Shown in pieces: positions 46,051 to 53,910 of a DNA stretch of 64,000 bases. This DNA comes from Rhodothalassium salexigens DSM 2132 (GTDB lineage Bacteria > Pseudomonadota > Alphaproteobacteria > Sphingomonadales > Rhodothalassiaceae), in NCBI RefSeq assembly GCF_004341375.1, contig NZ_SLXO01000005.1, positions 168,831 to 232,830 on the forward strand, read 5' to 3'. The notes under the pieces are model-generated. The model worked only from the letters and a program-made list of their open reading frames with translations. It did no database searches and was not told the DNA's origin. Each line of letters opens with the position of its first letter. Positions within the stretch are counted from its first letter, which is position 1. A program made the position numbers and the translations under genes.

Positions 46051-46654
46051 GACCGAAACCCTTCCCGGTCGTGTCCAGGCCGTCGGGCGCGTGGCCGGTA
46101 TAGCGTTCCAAAATCTCGTGCCACAGCGCCAAGCGCGACCAGTCCGGCGCCGCGGCGATCTCGTCCTCGTCGGTGATGAACGGGTTGGGGAAGAAGATGG
46201 TGATCTGGGGATCCTTGTCGCCGTTGAACATGCGAAAGCCCCAGGTCACCGGGTGGCCGGCGCGGTCGAGGCCACGGAACAACTCGGCCCGGCCCGGCCG
46301 CCGCTTGGCGATCAACGCCGGCGGCGTCGGATGGTCGGGCGTGCCGTAATTGGTGCCCAGGCAGAGGTGGAAATGGCCGCCACCGTGCCAGAAGACGGTC
46401 CAATAGCCGTCGCCCAGAGTGATCCGCTTGGGCTTGCCCGGCGCCTTCATCTCATAGGCGGCGCCCTGGATCATCGGCCCGAAGGTCAACTTGTCATGAT
46501 GGGTCTCGAACAGGTGGCGCAAAAAGCCATCGAGGAACGCCTCGTCGACCGGCAACGACCAGACATGCTCCTGACGCCCGGTGGCATGGTCGGTCACCGT
46601 CGCCATCGGGGTCGGGCGCGGGGCTTGCGCAGAGGGCTGTTCAGTGGTGGACAT
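46043..46654 (-). CDS. Unrecognised His-rich protein of the btu operon
   Basis: This is a 203-residue soluble protein with no signal peptide. Notable features are a central YWTVFWHGGGHFHLCLGTNYG stretch with four histidine/cysteine residues that could bind metal, and a WGFRMFNGDKDPQITIFFPNPF beta-strand region. A helical C terminus ends in Gly/His. It lies 43 bases after btuB and overlaps btuF, so it is expressed under the same riboswitch. I do not recognise a named family. A role in cobalamin or cobalt handling is inferred only from position. A second possible start is the Met at residue 17. Confidence 0.75.
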   Translation of the reverse strand: MSTTEQPSAQAPRPTPMATVTDHATGRQEHVWSLPVDEAFLDGFLRHLFETHHDKLTFGPMIQGAAYEMKAPGKPKRITLGDGYWTVFWHGGGHFHLCLGTNYGTPDHPTPPALIAKRRPGRAELFRGLDRAGHPVTWGFRMFNGDKDPQITIFFPNPFITDEDEIAAAPDWSRLALWHEILERYTGHAPDGLDTTGKGFGHG

Positions 46655-46697
46655 GGGTCACGTCTCCTTCATGGGTCAGGGGGGGGGCGCGCAAGGG

Positions 46698-48638
46698 TCA
46701 GAAGCGGTAGCGGATCGCGCCATAGGCACTGATCGGCGCGGTGCCGTAGCCGGCTTCGCTCTGATAATTCTCGTCCAGCAGGTTCTCGATCCGGGCCGAA
46801 AGCTGCAGGCGCTCGGTCAGGTCGAAGCTGGCGGCCAGGCGCAGGATCGCATCCGCCTTGAGCGAGCGCAGCGTCGTGGGATAGGTGCTGAAATCGCTGT
46901 CGACGCTGTCGGAGAAATGGTTGGCGGACAGGTTGACATTGCCCCGCCCGCGCAAAAACGCCCAGTTCACATAGGCGCTGGCGGTGTGGCGCGGCCGGTT
47001 TTGCAACCGCTCGCCGGTTTCCAGAGTGGCGTCGTTGTAGGTGTAGGTGCCGCCCAGATCGACCGTCTCGCTGGCCGCCCAATCGACACTGATTTCGACG
47101 CCCTTGGACGTGGTCGGCGTGCCGGTGTTGAAATAGTTCGGTTCGGGATTGCCGAGCGCGCCGCCAAAGATGATCTCGCGGTCGGTTTCGATGCGGAAAT
47201 AGGTCGCCTCCAGGCGCAGCCGGTCGGCGAACAGCGCCTGTTCGACGCCGACGTCCCAACTGGTGCTTTGCTCCGGCTCCAGATCGGGATTGCCCAGTTG
47301 CGGATCACCGCAACAGGTGCCGAACAACTCGAACAGGCTCGGCGCCCGGAACCCGGTGGCATAGCTGCCCTTAAGCTTGGTGCCGATCGGACCAAGGCGA
47401 TAGGCGCCGGTGACCCGATAGGTGTCGAAGGTGCCGAACAACTCGTGATCGTCCAGGCGCACGCCGCCCGAAATCGTCAACCGGTCGAAAAACGTGCCCT
47501 GATAGAGCGCATAATAGCCGCGAATGTTCACATCGGCACCGACCGGGTCGCCGTCCGAGCGATAGGCTTCGTTCTCGATATCGACGCCGGCGACGATGTC
47601 GTGGTCCCGTGCCAGCGCATAGCGGGCGTTGGCGTCGAATTTGGTGCGGTCGCCATAGTAGAAAAAGCTGTCGGCGCCGTCGTCGAAGCCTTCGCGTTCG
47701 TTGCGCGCGTATGCGGCGCCCATCTCGGCGGTCAGACGGTCGTCGAGCGCCGAGACATGGGCCGAAAAGCGCCCCGAATACTGCAGGAAATCGTCGCCCC
47801 GGTCGGGGTCGTCGCAATTGGGGCCGCCGCACCGGTCATAATTGAGCGTGCCATTGGCGATACGGTACACGGCACGCAGATCGACCCCGTCGACGACCCG
47901 CAGATCGAACCGGCCGTTGGACGAGACATTGTTGTAGTCCTCGCCCTCGCTGTTGCCGGGCAGGTCCTCGTCGGCGGCGGAAAAACCGTCGGTGTTCAGA
48001 TACTGCGCGTTGATCGAATAGCCGAAGCGGTCGTCGGCGACGCCGCCGCGTACCTGCATACCGGCCAGATAGGTGTCGAAGCTGCCATATTCGGCCAGCA
48101 ACGAGCCGGTCGCCGGCCCGCTGCCGCGCTTGGTGGTGATATTGACCACGCCGCCGACCGCGTCGCCGCCGTAAAGCACGCTTTGCGACCCGCGCAGTAC
48201 CTCGATGCGGGCCAGTCCGCCGCTCATCAACTGCGAGAAGTCGAAGGCGGTCTGGCTGCGGCTGGGGTCCGAGACTTCGATGCCGTCGAGCAGCACGAGC
48301 GTTCCCTCGGGCCCCTGGCCGCGCAGACGGACGCTCGAATCCGTGCCCCGCGCGCCGAACTGCGACACGCTCAGACCGGGCGTCATATCGAGCACGTCAA
48401 GCACGAACCGCGCCTGCATCCGCTCGATCGCCACATCGTCTATGACGCTGATCGAGGCGCCGGTCCGGCCGAGCGTGGTGGGAATTCGGGTCGCCGTGAC
48501 GACCACTTCCTCCACCTCCTCGACCATGGTTGTGCCGGACGCCCCAGCCTCGGCGGCCGTCGCAGAGGCCACGGGCCCTGCCGCAGCGACGAGGGCGGTA
48601 ACGTAAAAAGACCAGGATGAATTGGAAAAAGCACACAT
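46698..48638 (-). CDS. btuB: BtuB-type TonB-dependent cobalamin receptor
   Basis: This 646-residue outer-membrane receptor has a signal peptide ending near SATAAEA and the TonB box EEVVVTATRIP near residue 44. The plug domain carries VLDVLDMTPGLSVSQFGARG, VRLRGQGPEGTLVLLDGIEV and IEVLRGSQSVLYGGDAVGGVVNI, as in BtuB. A 22-strand barrel ends in the terminal motif YGAIRYRF. A CC pair and Asp-rich loops (NYDRCGGPNCDDPDRGDD) may bind calcium. It is the first gene of the riboswitch-controlled minus operon running to cbiM. Confidence 0.92.
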   Translation of the reverse strand: MCAFSNSSWSFYVTALVAAAGPVASATAAEAGASGTTMVEEVEEVVVTATRIPTTLGRTGASISVIDDVAIERMQARFVLDVLDMTPGLSVSQFGARGTDSSVRLRGQGPEGTLVLLDGIEVSDPSRSQTAFDFSQLMSGGLARIEVLRGSQSVLYGGDAVGGVVNITTKRGSGPATGSLLAEYGSFDTYLAGMQVRGGVADDRFGYSINAQYLNTDGFSAADEDLPGNSEGEDYNNVSSNGRFDLRVVDGVDLRAVYRIANGTLNYDRCGGPNCDDPDRGDDFLQYSGRFSAHVSALDDRLTAEMGAAYARNEREGFDDGADSFFYYGDRTKFDANARYALARDHDIVAGVDIENEAYRSDGDPVGADVNIRGYYALYQGTFFDRLTISGGVRLDDHELFGTFDTYRVTGAYRLGPIGTKLKGSYATGFRAPSLFELFGTCCGDPQLGNPDLEPEQSTSWDVGVEQALFADRLRLEATYFRIETDREIIFGGALGNPEPNYFNTGTPTTSKGVEISVDWAASETVDLGGTYTYNDATLETGERLQNRPRHTASAYVNWAFLRGRGNVNLSANHFSDSVDSDFSTYPTTLRSLKADAILRLAASFDLTERLQLSARIENLLDENYQSEAGYGTAPISAYGAIRYRF

Positions 48639-48837
48639 ATCACATCAGATCCGTTGCGATGGGCCAGAAGCCCGCAAGCCGCGCCTTGGGCGGAAACCGA
48701 TGTGGAAAGAAGCGATGGCGACCGTCGATGGCCGCCGCCCGCACGTGTTACCCGCATCCGTTTCCACCCGGTTTCAGGTGGTATCGCCGCTACGGATAAC
48801 CGCTCCCTCCGACTATTCCCGGTCGGCGGGCGGGCGA

Positions 48838-49035
48838 TGGGATGGCAGGTCTCCTGGCTCTTGGATCGTCGTTCGGGCCACACCTTCCCGGGGCAGACAA
48901 GCCCCAGTGGTCTATCGTGACCGAACTCCCCAATCACAGTTGCGGGTACAGCCGCAGATTTGCGCCGGCCGAAGCCATGGGCGCGCACTGCGTTCCCTAT
49001 TATCCCGCCTCTGCAGGCGGGCACCATCTGATCGC
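48838..49035 (-). promoter_or_regulatory. Cobalamin riboswitch upstream of btuB
   Basis: On the minus strand the B12 box AGCCAGGAGACCTGCC occupies 48844-48859. It is preceded by CCCGCAACTGTGATTGGGG and, further 5', AATAGGGAACGCAG. The box lies about 205 bases before the btuB start. The aptamer fits the region exactly between the promoter at 49038-49066 and btuB. Confidence 0.9.
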
Positions 49036-49037
49036 CA

Positions 49038-49066
49038 TCGATAGCCACCGGGTCAGGCGAATGCAA
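49038..49066 (-). promoter_or_regulatory. Sigma-70-type promoter of the btuB operon
   Basis: On the minus strand there is a -35 TTGCAT (49061-49066), a 17-base spacer, and a -10 TATCGA (49038-49043). The start of transcription would be near 49031, just at the 5' edge of the riboswitch and inside the gap after the second btuC. Confidence 0.6.
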
Positions 49067-49088
49067 GCCCCCGACCGGGCAACGCAGA

Positions 49089-50126
49089 TCAGGCGCGGTG
49101 GAAGCGGATCATCAGGTGAATGAGAAACGGCGCGCCGATCAGCGCGGTGACGACACCGAGCTTGAGTTCATTGTTGGTGGGCACAACGCGCACCGCCATG
49201 TCGGCCCCGAGCAGGATCAGCGCCCCCAACAGCGCCGAGGGCCACAACAAGCGCGACGGCTGGGCGCCGAACCACAGCCGCGCCAGGTGCGGCGTCACCA
49301 GGCCCAGAAAGCCGATCGCGCCGGACACCGAGACCGCACCGCCGACGCCCACCGCGATCCCGACAATCAGCCGGGTGCGCACCGCGGCCAGGTCAACGCC
49401 GAGCGTGGCGGCCGCGTCCTCGCCCAGCGACAAGGCGTCGAGCGCACGGCCATTGACCGCCAGCACGGCCATGCCCACGGCGATCGCGGGCGCCGCCAAC
49501 GCCACATGGGCCAGGCTGCGGTCTTCGAGCGAGCCGAGCAGCCAGAAGCTGATCTCCATGGCCGCGAACGGATTTGGCGACAGATTGAGCAGCAAGGAGA
49601 TCAACGCCCCGGCGAGCGACGACACCGCGATACCGCACAGCACCAGGGTCAGCGTGGCGAACGGTTGCTGCTGGGGCAACAGCCGCGACAGCAGCACAAG
49701 TCCCAGCATGGCGGTCACCGCACCGCCGGCGGCCAACAGCGGCAGGGCGAAGAAAACGGTGCCCGCCAGGCCGAAGTACAGCGCCACAACGGCGCCCAGA
49801 GCGGCGGCATTGGATGCCCCCAAAAGTCCCGGTTCGGCCAACGGGTTACGCAAAAAACCCTGCAAGGCCGCGCCGGCCATGCCCAACTGGGCGCCGATCA
49901 GACCGGCCAGCAATGTCCGCGGCAGGCGGATCTCCGCCACGATCGTGTTGGTCACCGCGTCGCCAGCACCGACCAGCCCGGCCAGTGCCTCGCCCGGGCC
50001 CATAGCCGCCGGACCGACCGCTAACGACACGAACGACAGCACGGTCAGCGCACCGCACAACAACCCGATCCGCCGCGCGTGCAAAGCCCGACGCGCGGCC
50101 GCCGTGGGCGGTGCGACGATTGACAT
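49089..50126 (-). CDS. btuC: Second BtuC/FecCD-type permease
   Basis: This 345-residue permease is homologous to the one at 44093-45130, with LPRTLLAGLIGAQLGMAGAALQGFLRNPLAEPGLLGAS and SGAIGFLGLVTPHLARLWFG. It starts at 50126; the longer frame upstream crosses the divergent btuF promoter and has no support. It has no adjacent ATPase gene, so it may share the BtuD encoded at 43269-44096. It reads toward the riboswitch of the btuB operon. Confidence 0.9.
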   Translation of the reverse strand: MSIVAPPTAAARRALHARRIGLLCGALTVLSFVSLAVGPAAMGPGEALAGLVGAGDAVTNTIVAEIRLPRTLLAGLIGAQLGMAGAALQGFLRNPLAEPGLLGASNAAALGAVVALYFGLAGTVFFALPLLAAGGAVTAMLGLVLLSRLLPQQQPFATLTLVLCGIAVSSLAGALISLLLNLSPNPFAAMEISFWLLGSLEDRSLAHVALAAPAIAVGMAVLAVNGRALDALSLGEDAAATLGVDLAAVRTRLIVGIAVGVGGAVSVSGAIGFLGLVTPHLARLWFGAQPSRLLWPSALLGALILLGADMAVRVVPTNNELKLGVVTALIGAPFLIHLMIRFHRA

Positions 50127-50210
50127 GGTGTGCAAACCTCGTCCAGGTCTGTGCGGTTTGGTGCTTCCGTCGCGGCAGGCGCAGGTCGGAAGCTCGACGC
50201 GGAGTGTTAG

Positions 50211-51212
50211 GTGGCCAGATCGAGCGAGGCAAGAGCGCGCATGGGGGGGCGGGTGCGCCGCCCTGTCACACGCACAGCGGCGTGGCGCCGCTGGATCTCG
50301 CTGGCGGCCGTGTATGCCGGCCTGGCGATGCCGACGGGCGCGGCCGACACGCCCCAAACCGAGCCCGCGCGACCGCACCGGATCGTGTCGCTCAACCTGT
50401 GCGCCGACCAGTATCTGATCGCGCTGGCCGATCCCGACCAGATCGCCGCCTTGACCCACTACGCCACCGACCCCGACCTGTCGTTCTTCGCCGACGCAGC
50501 CCAGCGCTATCCGCAGAGCGCCGGTGCGGGCGAGGAACTGCTCCGGCTGGCCCCCGACCTGGTGATCGCCAGCCCCTATCGGCGGCGCGAAACCCAGGCG
50601 CTTTTGCGCCAGTTCGGTCACCCGATCCTCAAGCTCGGCCGGGTCCATACCGTCGAAGACATCGCGACCCAGACGCACAAGATCGCCGCCGCCATCGGTC
50701 ACCCGGCACGCGGCCGGGCGCTGGTCGCCGAGGTGCGCCGCCGCCTCGCCGCCGTGCGCGCCAACACCGAGGCAAGCCCGCACCCGAGCGCCCTGCACTA
50801 TCAACGCCGGGGCTTCGTGTCGGGCGAGCGGTCGCTGGTGTCGGCGATCATGGCCGAAGCCGGCCTGCGCAACCTGGCTGGCGAGGCGGGCAGGCGGTCG
50901 CTCGGCCGGGTGTCACTCGAAACGCTGCTGATGCTCGGCCCCGACTATATCGTCACCGACCGCCCGCACGACGGCGCAGGCGACCAAGGCAGCGCCGTCC
51001 TTGGCCACCCCGCGCTGGACCGCTTCTATGGTCGCGACCGCCGGCTCTACCTGTCGCGCGCCCTGACCATGTGCGGCGGCCCGGCGTTCCCCGCCGCCGT
51101 CGAAGCCCTGGCCGCCCAACGCGCCGCAGCCCCCGCAAACCAGCCCAAGGCCGACCCCGCCCGGCGTCCGCCGGCCAGCCACACCTTGCCAAGCCTCCCG
51201 CCAAGCGGTTAG
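50211..51212 (+). CDS. btuF: Second BtuF-type cobalamin-binding periplasmic protein
   Basis: This 333-residue binding protein has the mature-domain opening RIVSLNLCADQYLIALADPDQIAALT, close to the other BtuF here. C-terminal features are LGRVSLETLLMLGPDYIVTD and YLSRALTMCGGPAFPAAVEAL. The GTG at 50211 has a GGAG site six bases upstream; an ATG at 50241 is an alternative. It is divergent from the second btuC across 84 bases that must hold both promoters. The C-terminal 35 residues are Pro/Ala-rich. Confidence 0.85.
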   Translation: MARSSEARARMGGRVRRPVTRTAAWRRWISLAAVYAGLAMPTGAADTPQTEPARPHRIVSLNLCADQYLIALADPDQIAALTHYATDPDLSFFADAAQRYPQSAGAGEELLRLAPDLVIASPYRRRETQALLRQFGHPILKLGRVHTVEDIATQTHKIAAAIGHPARGRALVAEVRRRLAAVRANTEASPHPSALHYQRRGFVSGERSLVSAIMAEAGLRNLAGEAGRRSLGRVSLETLLMLGPDYIVTDRPHDGAGDQGSAVLGHPALDRFYGRDRRLYLSRALTMCGGPAFPAAVEALAAQRAAAPANQPKADPARRPPASHTLPSLPPSG

Positions 51213-51246
51213 CCAAGGATATCGCCTCACCACCTCAGGTCGCCTC

Positions 51247-52155
51247 TTGATCCCCAGTCTGTTTCGCTCTCCCTGGCGCCGGTCGCCGCTGGGCCAACGC
51301 TGGCCCAGCCGCGCCGCCCTGGTTGCACCGCCCGACACCGGCCTGCCCGGTTTGTTCGACCGGCTGCATCGACAGGGGGCGGTGCTGGTCTGCGCGCACC
51401 GGGGCGGCGCGGTGCCCGGCTATCCTGAGAACGCGCTGGAGACCTGCCGCAACACCCTCGCGCGCCTGCCCGCCATGCTGGAAGTGGACGTGACCCGCAG
51501 CGCCGACGGGGTGCTGGTGCTGATGCACGACGACACCCTCGACCGCACCACCACCGGCTCGGGCCCGGTGGCCGAACGAACCTTTCGGGAACTGCGCCGG
51601 CTGCACCTGGTCGACAATGACGGTCGGGCGACGCCCTATCGCATCCCCACCCTGGACGACCTGCTGGATTGGAGTGCCGGGCGCACGGTGCTGGCGCTCG
51701 ACGCCAAGGCGCCGGTGACGCTGGCCGATCTGGTCGACGCCGTGGCGGCCCGCGACGCCTTCGACCGGGTCTTGTTCGCCACCTACGACCTGGACGACAC
51801 CATCGCCGTGGCCCGCCGGGCACCGCCGGCGACCATCGCCGCCCCGATCGAGGACATGGCCCATCTCGACGCGCTGTTGACCGCCGGCGTGGCGCCGCAC
51901 CGGCTGCTCGCCTGGACCGGCACCGAGATACCGCGCCCCGGGCTCTATGCGGCCCTGGCCGAGCGCGGCGTCAAATCGGCCTTCGCCACCCTCGGTATGT
52001 GGACCGGCTCCTGGGACAACCGCATCCGCATGCTCGGCGACGACCGGCTCTATCGCCGCATCACCCACGGCGTGACCCTGGTGGCCACCGACCGCTACGA
52101 GGCGGTCGCCCGCGCCCTGCCCGCCGCCGCCCGGATCACCCGCGCACTGCGCTGA
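51247..52155 (+). CDS. Glycerophosphodiester phosphodiesterase family protein
   Basis: This 302-residue GDPD-family TIM-barrel hydrolase has the catalytic motif CAHRGGAVPGYPENALET (His-Arg and Glu), then metal-ligand EVDVTRSADGVLVLMHDDTLDRTT, the standard GDPD pattern. No signal peptide is evident. The frame starts with TTG at 51247, 34 bases after the second btuF. A role is not obvious in this B12 region; it may release glycerol-3-phosphate from deacylated phospholipids. Confidence 0.85.
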   Translation: MIPSLFRSPWRRSPLGQRWPSRAALVAPPDTGLPGLFDRLHRQGAVLVCAHRGGAVPGYPENALETCRNTLARLPAMLEVDVTRSADGVLVLMHDDTLDRTTTGSGPVAERTFRELRRLHLVDNDGRATPYRIPTLDDLLDWSAGRTVLALDAKAPVTLADLVDAVAARDAFDRVLFATYDLDDTIAVARRAPPATIAAPIEDMAHLDALLTAGVAPHRLLAWTGTEIPRPGLYAALAERGVKSAFATLGMWTGSWDNRIRMLGDDRLYRRITHGVTLVATDRYEAVARALPAAARITRALR

Positions 52156-52290
52156 GCGCCGTCCCTGGCTCGGCCCTCCTGCCCCCCCGAGCCCGCCCAG
52201 CGGCCAGCCGGGCATGGCGCTTGACAAGCAACCGCCCCGCCGCCCATGCCGGCGGCATTCCCGTAGCCCTCCGCGTTGTCCAGGATTGCC

Positions 52291-53910
52291 ATGACCGACG
52301 CCCCCTCCGCCCGCTCGTCCGTCACCCCGCCCGCCGATCTGCCGGCCGACGACGCGCCGCCGCCGATGCCGTCCCTCGACGTGCCGCTGCTCGACCCGTG
52401 CCCGCCGCGCCGGGGCCGGTCGCTGATGATCCAGGGCACCAGTTCCGACGTGGGCAAAAGCCTGCTGCTCGCCGGGCTCGCCCGTGCCTATACCCGGCGC
52501 GGGCTCAAGGTGGCGCCGTTCAAGGCCCAGAACATGTCCAACAATGCCGCGGTCACGGTCGACAGCGACCTGCCGCCCGACGCATCGGGCCGGCGGCCGC
52601 GCGGCGAGATCGGCCGCGCCCAGGCGTTGCAGGCGCGCGCCGCCGGCCTGGCGCCGTCGATCCATATGAATCCGGTGTTGCTCAAGCCGCAGGCGCTGGT
52701 GGGGTCGCAGGTGGTGCTGCGCGGCCGGGCGCTCGGCAACTGGCCGGCGCGCCATTATCACAATCTCAAGCCGCTGTTGATGCCGGCGGTCATGGACAGC
52801 TATGCGCGCGTCGCCGCCGAGGCCGACCTGGTGCTGGTCGAGGGCGCGGGCGCGGGCACCGAGACCTATCTGCGCCATTGCGACATCACCAACATGCGCC
52901 TGGCCGACGCAGCCGACCTGCCGGTGGTGCTGCTGACCGACAACGACCGGGGCGGCGCCATGGCCGCCCTGGTCGGCAGTTGGCTGCTGCACAGCGAGGC
53001 CGAGCGCGCGCGCATCCAGGGCTATCTGATCAACAAGTTCCGCGGCTATTTCTCGCTTTACGAACCCGCCTGCCGGACCGTGACCGAGACCACCGGCTGG
53101 CCGCTGTTGGGCGTCGCACGCTGGTTCGACCTGGCCGCCCGCCTGCCGGCCGAGGACGCGCTGGCGCTCGAACGGCCGCCGGCCGGCGCCACCGGGCCCG
53201 AGCCCGCGCTGGTGGTCGCGGTGCCGCAGCTGCCCAGCGCGGCCAATTTCGACGATCTCGACCCCCTGTCGTCGGAGCCCGGTGTCGACCTGCGCTGGGT
53301 GCGCCCGGGCCAGCCGATCCCGGCCGAGGCCGACGTGGTGTTGCTGTGCGGCGCCAAGACCACGCGCCCCGCCCTCGACGCGCTCTACGCCCAGGGCTGG
53401 GACGTGGACATCGCCGCCCATGTGCGCCGCGGCGGCCGGGTGGTGGGCTTGTGCGCGGGCTTCCAGATGCTCGGCCGGACCGTGTCCGACCCGCTCGGCA
53501 TCGAAGGCCCGGCGGGCGAAACGCCGGGGCTCGGCCTGTTGGCGATCGACACCCGGATCACCGCGACCAAGCGCCTGGTGGAGATCGACGCGCTCGATGC
53601 GGCGAGCCAAACCCGCCTGACCGGCTATGAGATGCATATGGGCGTCAGCGACGGCGCCGGGCTCGACCGGCCATGGCTGCACCTCGACGGCCGGGGCGAA
53701 GGCGCGGTGTCGGCCGACGGCCGGGTCATGGGCTCCTATGTGCACGGCGTCTTTGGCTCAGACGCCTTCCGCCGCCATTGGCTGAGCGCCATGGGCGGGC
53801 GCGCCTCGGGGCTCGACTATCAGGCCCAGGTGGACGACGCCCTCGACGCGCTCGCCGACCAGTTGGAGGCCGACCTGGACCTCGACACGCTCTTGGCCCT
53901 GGCCCGATGA
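52291..53910 (+). CDS. cobQ: CobQ, cobyric acid synthase (copy 1)
   Basis: This 539-residue glutamine-dependent amidotransferase adds four amides (b, d, e, g) to adenosylcobyrinic acid a,c-diamide. It has the P-loop IQGTSSDVGKSLLLAGLA, KVAPFKAQNMSNNAAV, the HMNPVLLKP segment and the glutaminase motif VVGLCAGFQMLGR with the nucleophile Cys. The partner His is in GSYVHG. An extra N-terminal leader of about 45 Pro/Asp-rich residues and a 15-residue insertion near residue 95 distinguish it from copy 2. An AGGA site precedes ATG 52291. The stop overlaps copy 2 (ATGA). Confidence 0.93.
   Translation: MTDAPSARSSVTPPADLPADDAPPPMPSLDVPLLDPCPPRRGRSLMIQGTSSDVGKSLLLAGLARAYTRRGLKVAPFKAQNMSNNAAVTVDSDLPPDASGRRPRGEIGRAQALQARAAGLAPSIHMNPVLLKPQALVGSQVVLRGRALGNWPARHYHNLKPLLMPAVMDSYARVAAEADLVLVEGAGAGTETYLRHCDITNMRLADAADLPVVLLTDNDRGGAMAALVGSWLLHSEAERARIQGYLINKFRGYFSLYEPACRTVTETTGWPLLGVARWFDLAARLPAEDALALERPPAGATGPEPALVVAVPQLPSAANFDDLDPLSSEPGVDLRWVRPGQPIPAEADVVLLCGAKTTRPALDALYAQGWDVDIAAHVRRGGRVVGLCAGFQMLGRTVSDPLGIEGPAGETPGLGLLAIDTRITATKRLVEIDALDAASQTRLTGYEMHMGVSDGAGLDRPWLHLDGRGEGAVSADGRVMGSYVHGVFGSDAFRRHWLSAMGGRASGLDYQAQVDDALDALADQLEADLDLDTLLALAR

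Noticed and set aside
52221..52226. TTGACA as the -35 box of a cobQ promoter
   Set aside because: No acceptable -10 sequence lies 16-18 bases downstream. In this composition a lone hexamer is weak evidence.
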